From: Corallium rubrum
Lineage: Eukaryota; Cnidaria; Anthozoa; Scleralcyonacea; Coralliidae
DNA: 64,000 nt
Direction: 5' to 3'
Assembly: GCA_964035015.1 (NCBI GenBank)
Contig: OZ035998.1
Span: forward strand, 39,650,559 to 39,714,558
The translations under genes were made by a program, and so were the position numbers. How positions within the stretch are numbered: the stretch's first letter is position 1; each line of letters opens with the position of its first letter. Shown here piece by piece: positions 52,701 to 63,827 of this stretch. Under the pieces are notes generated by a model. That model was not told the origin of the DNA. It did not search any database and saw only the letters and a program-made list of their open reading frames with translations.

Positions 52701-55373
52701 TAAAATTGTGAAGGTGAGGTTCATATTGATCGATGCAGAATTTTACGGGGAATCCAACGCTGTTTTCGGATTTCCCATCTACTGACCAGAAAATTTTGTA
52801 GCCTGAAAACACTATGTAGCACTATATTTAGACACGTCATTCACTTTAACGCCCGTAAACAGAAAAATTGTCTTTGGACTTGAGTCAAATCAATCAATTT
52901 AAAATTGTAAAGGTAAGGTTCATACTGGTCGATGCAGAATTTTACGGGGAATTCAACGCTGTTTTCGGATTTCCCATCTACCGATCAGAAAATTTTGTAG
53001 GGTGAAAAGACTGTGTAACACTATATTTTGATACGTCATGCACTTTAACGCGCGTAAACAGAAAAATTGTCTTTGGACTTGAGTCAAATCAATCAATTTA
53101 AAATTGTGAAGGTGAGTTTCATACTGATCGATGCAGAATTTTACGGGGAATCCAACGCTGTTTTCGGATTTCCCATCTACTGATCAGAAAATTTTGTAGC
53201 CTGAAAAGACTATGTAGCACTATATTTAGATACGTCATTCACTTTAACGCCCGTAAACAGAAAAATTGTCTTTGGACTTGAGTCAAATCAATCAATTTAA
53301 AATTGTAAAGGTGAGGTTCATACTGGTCGATGCAGAATTTTACGGGGAATTCAACGCTGTTTTCGGATTTCCCATCTACCGATCAGAAAATTTTGTAGCG
53401 TGAAAAGACTGTGTAACACTATATTTTGATACGTCATGCACTTTAACGCGCGTAAACAGAAAAATTGTCTTTGGACTTGAGTCAAATCAATCAATTTAAA
53501 ATTGTGAAGGTGAGGTTCATATTGATCGATGCAGAATTTTACGGGGAATCCAACGCTGTTTTCGGATTTCCCATCTACTGACCAGAAAATTTTGTAGCCT
53601 GAAAAGACTATGTAGCACTATATTTAGACACGTCATTCACTTTAACGCCCGTAAACAGAAAAATTGTCTTTGGACTTGAGTCAAATCAATCAATTTAAAA
53701 TTGTAAAGGTAAGGTTCATACTGGTCGATGCAGAATTTTACGGGGAATTCAACGCTGTTTTCGGATTTCCCATCTACCGATCAGAAAATTTTGTAGCGTG
53801 AAAAGACTGTGTAACACTATATTTTGATACGTCATGCACTTTAACGCGCGTAAACAGAAAAATTGTCTTTGGACTTGAGTCAAATCAATCAATTTAAAAT
53901 TGTGAAGGTGAGTTTCATACTGATCGATGCAGAATTTTACGGGGAATCCAACGCTGTTTTCGGATTTCCCATCTACTGATCAGAAAATTTTGTAGCCTGA
54001 AAAGACTATGTAGCACTATATTTAGATACGTCATTCACTTTAACGCCCGTAAACAGAAAAATTGTCTTTGGACTTGAGTCAAATCAATCAATTTAAAATT
54101 GTAAAGGTAAGGTTCATACTTTTCGATGCAGAATTTTACGGGGAATTCAACGCTGTTTTCGGATTTCCCATCTACCGATCAGAAAATTTTGTAGCGTGAA
54201 AAGACTGTGTAACACTATATTTTGATACGTCATGCACTTTAACGCGCGTAAACAGAAAAATTGTCTTTGGACTTGAGTCAAATCAATCAATTTAAAATTG
54301 TGAAGGTGAGTTTCATACTGATCGATGCAGAATTTTACGGGGAATCCAACGCTGTTTTCGGATTTCCCATCTACTGATCAGAAAATTTTGTAGCCTGAAA
54401 AGACTATGTAGCACTATATTTAGATACGTCATTCACTTTAACGCCCGTAAACAGAAAAATTGTCTTTGGACTTGAGTCAAATCAACCAATTTAAAATTGT
54501 AAAGGTGAGGTTCATACTGATCGATGCAGAATTTTACGGGGAATCCAACGCTGTTTTCGGATTTCCCATCTACTGACCAGAAAATTTTGTAGCCTGAAAA
54601 GACTATGTAGCACTATATTTAGATACGTCATTCACTTTAACGCCCGTAAACAGAAAAATTGTCTTTGGACTTGAGTCAAATCAATCAATTTAAAATTGTA
54701 AAGGTGAGGTTCATACTGGTCGATGCAGAATTTTACGGGGAATCCAACGCTGTTTTCGGATTTCCCATCTACTGATCAGAAAATTTTGTAGCGTGAAAAG
54801 ACTGTGTAACACTATATTTTGATACGTCATGCACTTTAACGCGCGTAAACAGAAAAACTGTCTTTGGACTTGAGTCAAATCAATCAATTTAAAATTGTGA
54901 AGGTGAGGTTCATACTGATCGATGCAGAATTTTACGGGGAATCCAACGCTGTTTTCGGATTTCCCATCTACTGATCAGAAAATTTTGTAGCGTGAAAAGA
55001 CTGTGTAACACTATATTTTGATACGTCATGCACTTTAACGTGCGTAAACAGAAAAGTTGTCTTTGGACTTGAGTCAAATCAATCAATTTAAAATTGTAAA
55101 GGTGAGGTTCATACTGATCGATGCAGAATTTTACGGGGAATCCAACGCTGTTTTCGGATTTCCCATCTACTGATCAGAAAATTTTGTAGCGTGAAAAGAC
55201 TGTGTAACACTATATTTTGATACGTCATGCACTTTAACGCGCGTAAACAGAAAAATTGTCTTTGGACTTGAGTCAAATCAATCAATTTAAAATTGTAAAG
55301 GTGAGCTTCATACTGATCGATGCAGAGTTTTACGGGGAATCTAACGCTGTTTTCGGATTTCCCATCTACCTAT
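43780..55373 (-). repeat. Right array of 199-bp satellite units, two subtypes
   Basis: About 58 units in reverse orientation to the left array, 199-bp period (for example cggatttccc at 44012, 44211, 44410). Subtype A has tagcgtgaaaagactgtgta and cgcgcgtaaacag; subtype B has tagcctgaaaagactatgta and cgcccgtaaacag. A and B alternate singly or as A-B-B-B, while the three units next to the right end are all A, as in the left array. The core-proximal first unit is diverged. Repeated 85-codon frames are artefacts. Confidence 0.96.
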
Positions 55374-55716
55374 CAGAAAACATTGTAGCGACAAATTACT
55401 GCTCGGCTGTCAGACTAATAGTTTGTTATTAATTCGAAGGAGAATATATTAAAGTCTAGCACTCTTAAAACATAAGTTTACTTGAAGAAGTATTGTTTAT
55501 ATGCACGTAAATGTCTTAAATTATCGATTGTGAGTTATTATTTTTTGTTAAAGTTGGATTGAACAAGTTAAAAGACCGACGAAACCGATTATTCTGCGAA
55601 GCCGACTGCTGCTCGAGCGCTCCCCCCTGGAAGCGTCATCGCGAAATTGAATTGGCAGCTATCTTAATTGGCAGTGAATTGGCAGCTGGCGAATTGGCAG
55701 CTAACTTCACGGGGTT
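55374..55716 (-). repeat. Right terminal inverted repeat of the satellite element
   Basis: Reverse complement of 38996-39342 with few differences, including the mirrored ggcagct-containing subterminal repeats. The edge satellite unit next to it shares the private variants of the left edge unit (gcagagttttacgggg, aatctaacgctg). Confidence 0.88.
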
Positions 55717-55724
55717 ATTAATTT
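55717..55724. repeat. Right 8-bp target-site duplication
   Basis: attaattt directly after the right terminal inverted repeat; identical to 38988-38995. Confidence 0.88.
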
Positions 55725-56156
55725 ATAAAGTATGATAGCTTGCCGATACAGGTATGTTGACCTATATATTGAGTATTAAATAATCTACAGTAACATAAAC
55801 AGCTTTAGTTGTTGACAATATTTATTACCAAACTTTTTATAATACAAGTTAACTTTAATTTGTCGTTTTTAGTTATTTATATTCATGAAAAATTTAAGTT
55901 GCGTGTGCCGCTGTATTTTGTCTAAACATTCCCTCAGACTGCAGGAAATCGCATTTCCGGTGTCTTAATTTTCAAAATTTTCCGGGGGGGAATACCCCCG
56001 GACCCCCCTACTTTGGTGTCATCACAAATACGATACAGTCAGATTTTCTCCTAGATCCGCCCCTGTATAGTAAGCTAGTCGACACAAAAATGACACCTTT
56101 GTCGTCATGATAACGGAATTTGATGAAAGGAGAGAGCTTAGATCATAGATAATAGA

Positions 56157-56457
56157 AGGGGAACTGGTAGGAAACTTACGAAACCGGAAACGATGTTTGC
56201 ACAACTTGCTATGGTAATTATACACTTATAAGGGGCTAATGCACCTAATGGGTGGTCCTACGCACATGGCTACAATCAGACACTACTGACTTAAGTGATA
56301 TTACACTATTGTTTAATTTCAGCAATGGTTGATCCTGGCCATGTGGGATCACTCGTTAGTGCATTAGCTGCTTAATATAAGTGTATACTTACCATAGCAA
56401 GTTGTGCAAACATCGTTTCCGGTTTCGTAAGTTTCCTATCCAGTTCCCCTTCCCCAT
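56157..56457. repeat. Inverted repeat with about 100-bp arms
   Basis: aactggtaggaaacttacga onward (56161-56243) is the inverse of 56357-56455 (to tcgtaagtttcctatccagtt), including gcaaacatcgtttccgg. Spacer of about 110 bp. Probable MITE; no duplication established. Confidence 0.65.
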
Positions 56458-56484
56458 TACCTATGCTTGGATGAGATCACGTCA

Positions 56485-56690
56485 ACCTCGTCCCCAGGGC
56501 CATTTGTGGGGGCTGGGCCAAGATGGCGGCCAAAAACAAAATGGCGGAAAGAAATGGCCCTGGCACAGGCTGCAAAAAATGAGTCATGGGTTGTCTGGCG
56601 ATGGATCAGGATTATCCCAGAGCCTTCGTTTGCGCGGCCAGCGTGAGAAGGCTCTGGGAACGAGATTGGGGCCAGCCTTGCTATTCCATT
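56485..56690. mobile_element. GC-rich imperfect inverted repeat (CCTCGTCCCCAGGGCC type)
   Basis: Begins acctcgtccccagggcc; inner ggccctggcac and gattatcccagagccttcg face gaaggctctgggaacgaga. Resembles the CCTCGTACCC family and 29015-29270 but is diverged. No coding sequence. Confidence 0.5.
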
Positions 56691-56709
56691 GCCACGCACC
56701 AATTTTCTG

Positions 56710-57020
56710 AAAAATAGCTTTAGCTATAGAGGTGCCGTTCTTTGGAATAGCCTTCCTATTGGGTTGCGACAGGTTAAAACTCTAAGTGAATTTCGCTGTG
56801 GCTGCAGCAGTTTCTTATCTTAACCATTTTTATCTAAATTTTAAGATAGTTTATATTATTCTGTATATAGTCATATGCACGGCACTCGTGGAAAGCAGGT
56901 TGTTTCGTTTTTAGATTTTGTAATTTTAATTGTTTCATGTCATTTCTGTAAATATGTATAGATGTACGTAATTTATTTTTTTTGTAAATCCTGATGAGTC
57001 TATCGTGTTTAAATAAAGCT
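56710..57020 (+). pseudogene. 3' end fragment of a non-LTR retrotransposon
   Basis: 56710-56823 reads KNSFSYRGAVLWNSLPIGLR and then QVKTLSEFRCGCSSFLS before a stop, the typical C-terminal end of CR1/Rex-type RT proteins (sySyRGa.lWNsLP...). A 3' UTR with aataaa at 57012 follows. The 5' part is missing. Confidence 0.75.
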
Positions 57021-58136
57021 TACTTGCTTCCTTTCGCGTGTAAGGAATTTTTTCACGAGAACATTAGCATACCAACGACTGTTCTTTTGTTGAAAGACAA
57101 AACAGCAGTCAAGGTTCATCGATGCTGACTGTAGGGGTGCCAAAGAAATACAAAACGCAATTATCAAAATAATGTTGTGAAATCCAAAGAACTTTATTAA
57201 TAACTCGTCCCTAGCAGGACATTCTATACCAATCGGATGTAATATTTTTTGAACGATACAGCAACCAACGATAAGCTACTTGAAGAAGTCTGATTGGTTT
57301 TACATTTAGTGATTACGACATTACTGATCAGAAATGGCTGTACGTGAGCAATAAATAATTCAACCAGCTTAACCAAGCAAAGTGAATCAACTCAATGTGA
57401 TGCTCTGAGATAAGCCAGCTTATTTCAGTAGCCCAAAAGGTACGCAAAACCATGAGATATTTTATTATAGTACGTCTAAAATGTGTATTATTACAGCTTA
57501 AACGCGGAATTGTTAACGAGTATACATATACGTAAATCGTCTATAATCTAAATTAACATTGAGTTGCTGGTAATACTACATTATACAGAGATTATGAGGG
57601 ACCATTTATACACATGTTGGATTGATCTGAAGTCGATTCAAGTTGAAAGCGACCTGAATCTGAAGGCTCGAATACAAACAGGGATCGATCTAAACGACTT
57701 TAAGATCGGTCTAAATCAATGTGAACGCTTTCTTCAAGCAAACCTGGATTGATTGATTGAATTTGAATCGATCATATGCTGTAAGTGGAACCCTTTCCCT
57801 TCAAGAGAAGCGACTTAAAAGTTGTTCTTCTTTTGGGGCAGTGTTTGTGGTAACTGCAGGTAGGGGATTTGTATATTTATTTTGCTGATTGGATTCATTG
57901 TATTAAGTGCCAAGACCGGCAATACGTTTGAATAAAAGCCCTTTTATAGTCACTCGTCCGTTAAACTTAATCTAATTATATAAAGTTTAATACATTGTGT
58001 TGTTTTCATGTTTTCGCTTAAACCTAAATGATATACAGCTCCACTTATATTCGTGCTTACCTTTCACACTAACTTGTAAAACTTATCTGGACGTGGTGTT
58101 TTTCATTGACTATGTATATGCACTTCTTATTATTTA
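57021..58136. other. Intergenic, nothing recognised
   Basis: No gene, array or clear inverted repeat seen. A loose gattgatc/gatcgatc-rich patch lies at 57620-57775. Confidence 0.4.
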
Positions 58137-58138
58137 TA

Positions 58139-59685
58139 CTAGAAATACATGAATGCAACAACCCCTCACCCACTTTTACATGCTTTTTTGAAACACCCCC
58201 CACCCACCCACCCCCTGATTAAAAAAAGCACTCCTGATTATACAGCCAATATAAAAACAAACAAATATAAAAACAAATAATATTAAATCCTTGGGATATT
58301 AAATTATACAATTTATGGATAGGTCGATAGGATGACAAAACTGATTTAAATCATTTAATGAAAGTTGAACATATCAAAGCAAAACTTAGATTTCATTATT
58401 AAATTCTGGTTGTAAAAAATATATTGTTTTTAGGAGGTTTCAAAAGGGATTATTTCTAGCAAGCCTTCAAATGGCTTCTCTATGCATGTACATTTTGCAA
58501 AGGCAGAATTAAAAGTTGACAGCTCAAAAATTACATTTATAATAGAGTCTGAGATAAAAACAATTCAGTAGAATCGGATTCCAGAAAGAAGTATTAAACA
58601 GACGTTTCAGTCGAAAACTTGGAATCACAGCCAAGAAAACCGACAAAGCCCACGTCCACCACGGTTAATATAAGCATGATATAAGCCTAAGATAGTGTTT
58701 TAAGTTAGTTTTAGTTAAGCTGACTGATGGTTAATTTGGACGAGCAAAGGGAGAGCACGAAAACGTGAAGCTGCATGTATATTGTTTTAGGACATAAGGA
58801 CAAAATACAAGTCCCCCACCGTTATAAACTTGAAATTCTGCAATTCAGATCGAGGTTTTGTTTACCATACGGCGTTTGGTTTCTTCAGGACCTCTGGTTT
58901 CGCTTCAACATATATTAAACCGGCTGTTTGTATCCTTTCCTTCGTTGTTCTCTTTTATTATTTAAGTAGAGCAGGCTCCATTTCGTTAAACGAAAGCAAA
59001 ATACTGACAGATTTTTAGTTTTCTTGTCGCTAGTCACCAGTGTCCAACTATTCTTACCGCGTGTCACCGTTACCAAACATATATATATATATATAAATAA
59101 ATAAATAAATAAACTATTTCCCAGATTTCGGCTCCCTCGCTTTTTCTCCACGCGTGTAAAATGGACTCCACGCGTGTCGAGATTAGCACCCTCACCGGGC
59201 TCCGGGCCTTCGCCCCGTCGCCCGGCTCGGGGAATACTCATGAGCCGACTTTGCCGATTTTCTGGGCAGTATTTCCAAATTTTCGCCAGAAACGTTGTCT
59301 GTTTAATATTTCTTTCTGGAATCCGATTCTACTGAATTGTTTTTATCTCAGACTTTATATTATAAATGTAGTTTTGGAGCTGTTAACTTTTAATTCTGCC
59401 TTTGCAAAACATGTATGCAGAACAGCAGATGGAAGCCATTTAAAGACTTGCTAAAAATAATTCCCTTGGAAACCTATAAACAATGAATATATGTTTTACA
59501 GCTATAGTTCAATTAATGAAACCTCAGTTTTGCTTTCATATATTCAATTTTCAAATCAGAAATCTGAAAGTAAACATGCATATCAGGAAGGCTTTAATAT
59601 TTTAATCAGAGAGTGTGTGTTTCAAAAATACATATAAAATTTAAAGATGATCTGTGTGTCATTAATACAACAAAAACCGAAATTA

Positions 59686-59723
<38 letters not shown>

Positions 59724-59773
59724 AAAATGCATATAAAGCAGGGCGAGGGGTTGTTGCATTCATGTATTTCCAG
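58139..59773. mobile_element. 1.6-kb TA-flanked inverted-repeat element with poly-C/poly-G tracts
   Basis: Left end ctagaaatacatgaatgcaa and right end ttgcattcatgtatttccag are inverted, TA at 58137-58138 and 59774-59775. Inverted arms of about 470 bp: cagtagaatcggattccaga near 58567 faces tctggaatccgattctactg near 59316. Poly-C at about 58195-58215 mirrors a 31-base poly-G run at 59689-59719. The middle has a GC-rich block (59150-59230) shared in inverse with 9030-9115, and TA/AAAT microsatellites at 59077-59112. No transposase. TA duplication fits Tc1/mariner. Confidence 0.78.
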
Positions 59774-59775
59774 TA

Positions 59776-60252
59776 AGTTAAAATATTCGCGTCCGATTTT
59801 TATGGGCACGGAGAACGAGGGATGTATCATACATCCCGACGTTCGAGGGATTTATTACAGTATTGAGGAGGTTTTCCAACAAAGTTTTGCCTAATTTTTC
59901 CACCTTGGACAAAGATTTTCCTTGTTTCTTTCTTCATTTCGCATCTAATTATTATTCAAGGGCTTTATGCGATATAAAGCCCTCGGAAGAACTAACTACA
60001 ACATAGAAACACGAAAAATGTTTTAAATAATATATAAGTAGAATTAAATATATAAGTAGAATATATAAGTAGAATTATTAGTGTAAGCAGTGCCAGTGGT
60101 TGACCCGAAATCTTGCGCTATTCCCAACCACTGCACACTTCTATTTTAGATCAAGTAACTTATCTTATTTATTTATACTATATACAAAGTAACAACCTAC
60201 ATTAATGTAATACGAAATAAAAGTAGCGTGCAGTGTAGGCAGTGTTGAAACA
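59776..60252. other. Intergenic, small palindromes
   Basis: agggatgtatcatacatccc (59818-59837) and gggctttatgcgatataaagccc (59960-59982) are short palindromes. A tataagtagaat module repeats near 60033-60077. No gene recognised. Confidence 0.45.
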
Positions 60253-60338
60253 ACAATCGAAATATAATCTTCGTCAGAGAGGGACGAAGGGCCTTCGCTC
60301 GAAACGTTAGACTACTTCGTTCTCTGTTTCAGCAGTAT
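60253..60338. repeat. Left part of a palindromic element split by a retrotransposon
   Basis: aatcgaaatata, cgaagggccttcgctcgaaa and cgttctctgtttcagcagta correspond to the intact palindrome at 36491-36661. The remaining right arm (atctaaccttactatatttc) lies at 62477-62500, beyond the retrotransposon. Confidence 0.8.
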
Positions 60339-62471
60339 TTATTTATTTATTTTATTTTATTTTATTTGCTTTGCCATACTCAAACAATACGTACAGACAT
60401 CGACAAAAACAACTGGCAGGGCAACCGCAACAGCTTACGCCAATTACTGCGGTCCCTAAAGATTACAACAAATACAACTACAGTACACCAGATAATTACA
60501 AACATTAAGCTAAAAACAACACGATATCGATTTAGTTAGATCACGAGCTTTGTTGCATTTGATGCATATCGATTTCCATGTTCGTGGATCATCTGCATTA
60601 AAACAGTGTTCTAGTGCTAAATTATAGTAATTATATAGTCCTTTTTTAAAGTCTTTTAAAGTTATACATTTAATTGTTAAGTTCCTTGGCAATACGTTCC
60701 AGATTCTAGATGTCCTAATTAAAAATGATTTCTGATACGTAGATGTTTTACATTTTGTTGTCTGAAATTGTAAAACAGTTTGGGTTTGCTGATCGTGTAG
60801 GTCTATTTGAATTTTGAGGTTCTGGTAGTATGTCACTGCTTAAGTTAATAATGTTATGATTTGATTTGAAAAGGAACAACATGTCAAGGTATTCGTGCCA
60901 GTAACATAAAGGAAGTAGATTTAACGTTAAGAGACGATGGTTATAACTGATGTCACAGAAGAAGGGTAGGTCCATTATATATTTTGATGCGCGTCTTTGG
61001 ACGCGTTCCGTGCGCTTGATAAGGTCGATAGACTGTGGAGCCCAGACTTGCAATGCGTAAGCGAGTTGGGAACAGACGAGAGCTAGATAAAGTGTTCGAC
61101 GGACAGAGAAGTTCTTGATTTTTATCGTGGACCCAGTAATTTGTTGGCTTGGGCGCACTGGTGGAGGACTTGTTTGGACCAGGTAAGTGTGGAAGAGGTC
61201 CAGACGCCGAGGTCACGTTCGCAGTCTGTGGTGTTCAAAATGGTATCTTGCAGCTTGTAATGATACTCAATTTTATTATGTTTTCTGGTAATTCGTAGTG
61301 TCTCACATTTAGCTGTGTTGAGAAGAAGATTAGCATTGGCGGAGCAGGTTTGGAAGTTCGTAAGATCATTCTGCATAGAAGATGCATCAGACTCTGAATT
61401 TATTTCCTGGAAAATCTTTGTGTCATCAGCAAAAGTTACGATTTTTGAATTACAAACGGATTTGGAAAGATTGTTCTGATACAATAAAAATAGTAGCGGG
61501 CCAAAGATTGAACCTTGCGCACTCCGGAGGTTACTGGTAGTGGTGATGATGTTGCACCAAGTACTGTAGTCTTTTGGCGACGGTCTTTGAGGTAAGAGCT
61601 GAACCAATTCAGAATGCTATCTCCAAATCCAAAATCGCGAAGTCGATTAAGAAGTTGCATGTGGCTGACTCTATCAAATGCCTTTGACATATCCAAATAG
61701 ATTACATCTACCTGTTTGCCGAGATCAAGCTGACGACCAATATAATCAAAGACTTCAATGAGCTGTGTAACACAGGATTTTCCAGGAACAAAGCCATGTT
61801 GACCAGTGTAGATCTGTTCGAAAACGCGGTCTTTGATTTTGTTAAAAACGCATCTTTCCAGTACTTTTGAGATAAGAGAAAGAAGAGAGATTGGCCGATA
61901 GTTTTCTACATTCTCTTTATTATCTTTTTTATGGACAGGAACAACATTTGCCAGTTTCCAGTCGCGTGGTAACACACCAGTGCTTAGAGACTTGTTGAAC
62001 AGGGCAGTGAGTGAAGGAGCAATTTGATGAGCGGCTACTGTCAATAATCGTGCTGGAATCCCATCCAGGCCTTGAGCTTTATTACTATCCAGATTATTTA
62101 AGACAGAGACAACATCCTCTTGTGTAAGGGTAATATTCTCCACGATAGTATTGTCAGATTGTCCTTGACGAGGTTCAGTATAAACAGTACTACAGTTTTC
62201 AATATTTGGATCAGTGGTAAAGATAGATGTAAAGTAGTTGTTGAAGAGAGTAGCAATATCTGCTGCGTTTTCTGCGTACGTCCTATCAGTTTCAGTTACT
62301 TTCATAGAGAGCTTTTCAGGAATGTTGCGAGTCTTGGAGTTGAGCTTAAATAGCGACCAGAAGCGTTTGGGATTGTGTCCACGGTAGGCACAAATAGAGT
62401 TGATGTACTTGGAGCGACTGTCACGCAACATGCGTTTGATTGAGGCACGAATGTTTTTAAACATTAAGGTT
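60339..62471 (-). pseudogene. 5'-truncated non-LTR retrotransposon (CR1/L2 group), RT domain
   Basis: On the - strand from 62464: MFKNIRASIKRMLRDS, AADIATLFNNYFTSIF, NKAQGLDGIPARLL, VENYRPISLLSLISKVLERC, VIYLDMSKAFDRV; then after a frameshift near 61500 the catalytic VTFADDTKIF and CERDLGVWTSSTLTWSKQV; then after another shift TLYLALVCSQLAYALQVW and RVQRRASKYIM, ending near 60510 with a CxxC...CC-type tail. The endonuclease is missing. A (TTTA/TTTTA)n tail lies at 60339-60370 (an A-rich tail on the coding strand). AGTAT flanks both sides (60334-60338, 62472-62476), consistent with target-primed insertion. Few lesions, so relatively young. Related to 17880-20899. Confidence 0.9.
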
Positions 62472-62514
62472 AGTATATCTAACCTTACTATATTTCGATT
62501 AATGTAATACGGCT

Positions 62515-62825
62515 ATGACCTTAACCCATCACCATCCGTATCGTTCGTCTTCGACCGATGCGGACTTGATGGTATTTTACTATCGCCAAACGATTTTACT
62601 CGTCAAAGAAAGAACCGCTAATTAGGAAAGGGTTAAACCTGAGTCGTGAGAACGGCTAAAGTACTATACGTTTATATAATAGATTAGTGGCAAAAATACT
62701 TTACGAGTAACAATGAGTCCACATATACATATTTTTTCATTCTGCTTGTACGATACCAGATATTACTTTTCGTAAAGTTGATTCACTTATATAATTAGCA
62801 CCAACTTCTGCATTTAGTCCGCAAA

Positions 62826-62862
<37 letters not shown>
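62515..62862. other. TTAACCC-type repeat relic and (TTA)n microsatellite
   Basis: 62519-62635 runs from ccttaaccca through aacgattttactcgtc to gaaagggttaa, resembling the TTAACCC MITE family of intron 8 and intron 10. A TTA trinucleotide run of about 11 units lies at 62828-62861. No gene. Confidence 0.5.
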
Positions 62863-62864
<2 letters not shown>

Positions 62865-62870
62865 GAGGAT

Positions 62871-63009
62871 ATTACACGGTGGTGCGAAGATATGGATTTT
62901 ATCTTCGAGTGGTGAAATATTTTACGAATGAGCGTAGCGAATGAAATATCGTAAAATATCGTTTTTACCACGAGAAGATAAAATTCATATCTTCAAGCCA
63001 GCGTGTAAT
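62871..63009. mobile_element. Palindromic MITE
   Basis: Arms attacacggtggtgcgaaga and tcttcaagccagcgtgtaat; inner arms gattttatcttcg / gagaagataaaattc and gaaatattttacga / atcgtaaaatatcg. Folds as one hairpin of about 140 bp. Confidence 0.75.
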
Positions 63010-63827
63010 TTTCTTTTCAATGCAAAAAGAGGTAAAATTCTTAATGATGTCATCGATATCTTCACTAGTGAGTAGTGAGGATATGGAAAATACGACACTG
63101 CAAACTTTCTAATAAAACACTCGCATCTATATAATAAAACCACAACATTCATCGTTATTGGTCTGGCTATAATGGTAGAATCGATTTCCAAAGTGCAAAC
63201 CTAAATCTTGCATGTATCAACAAGATCCCAAATAATTCAAGATAAATTTATGGATACATCAAGTTGATTTCTGTTTTTTGAACTAATTTTAGCTTGTTCA
63301 TCAAAAAAGAAAAAACTTTATGTAAGAGTTATATGTAGGCTTCGCCCTCACAACGACATTTTAATTTCAAAGAAAGATGACATGTGACGTCAATGAATCC
63401 ATGACTTTGGCGGCAAACGCTGCGGGAGATTATCATGAAAATTAATGAAGACTTTCGGACAGTTAGGGTACAAGGAGTAGCGTTTGACGTTTTTCCTGTG
63501 CCTTGCATGGAACTGCCCGTTTCCATACTGCAGGCAGTAATTTGAGAAGAACAATTGAATGTTTTTGCTTGTTGTATAGAATTGTTTTCCTGTAACAGGA
63601 AATTCCAAGAATCGGGTATTTGAGCAGATTTAGGTTGCGCGCCACGGGAAAATCAATTGCGTTCACAACATTCGACATCGTTGATATCGGGGTAGTAAAT
63701 TACAACTTTAGAAATTACCACCACAAATGCGAACTACTTAGCCCCAAAACTAAAATCAAATGGCAGACGTTGTAATCTAACTCTGAGCCACAGTGTCCGA
63801 GTTTGTCACTATGGCAATACCTAAAAT
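63010..63827. other. Intergenic, nothing recognised
   Basis: Short minus-strand frames of 65-72 codons overlap each other in different frames and match nothing I know. Confidence 0.35.

Larger units (their letters stand above)
38996..55716. mobile_element. 16.7-kb foldback-like element with satellite-array arms
   Basis: Left end aaccccgtgaagttagctgc and right end gcagctaacttcacggggtt are perfect inverted copies. The flanks carry a perfect 8-bp direct duplication, attaattt. Inward from each end come about 345 bp of unique inverted repeat, then an array of 199-bp units in opposite orientation (about 12 units left, about 58 right), around a core of about 2 kb. Long inverted repeats made of tandem units are the hallmark of foldback (FB/TU/Galileo-type) elements. 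No transposase was recognised, so mobilisation would need one supplied in trans. An 8-bp duplication is compatible with hAT, P, Merlin and a few other superfamilies. Confidence 0.9.
37800..56065. mobile_element. Outer element with CAGGGGCGGATCTAG ends containing the satellite element
   Basis: Left end caggggcggatctag (37800-37814) is mirrored by ctagatccgcccctg (56051-56065), and both are followed by related sequence with actgtatcgtat/atacgatacagt. TATAG flanks both sides (37795-37799, 56066-56070). Ends of CAGGGGCGGATC type are common in hAT-like elements, but an 8-bp duplication is not visible, so the superfamily is uncertain. Without the inner 16.7-kb element it would be only about 1.5 kb. 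No transposase recognised. Confidence 0.6.

Noticed and set aside
44198-52812. Recurring 85-codon frame (FSGYKIFWSVDGKSEN...) in the satellite array
   Set aside because: It crosses a unit junction, the 199-bp period is not a multiple of three, and point variants show no coding constraint.
39343-55373. CRISPR-like regular array
   Set aside because: Units are 199 bp and contiguous without unique spacers, in a eukaryotic context; this is satellite DNA.
37800-56065. Firm hAT assignment of the outer element
   Set aside because: The ends look hAT-like, but only TATAG (5 bp) is duplicated, not 8 bp, and no transposase is visible.
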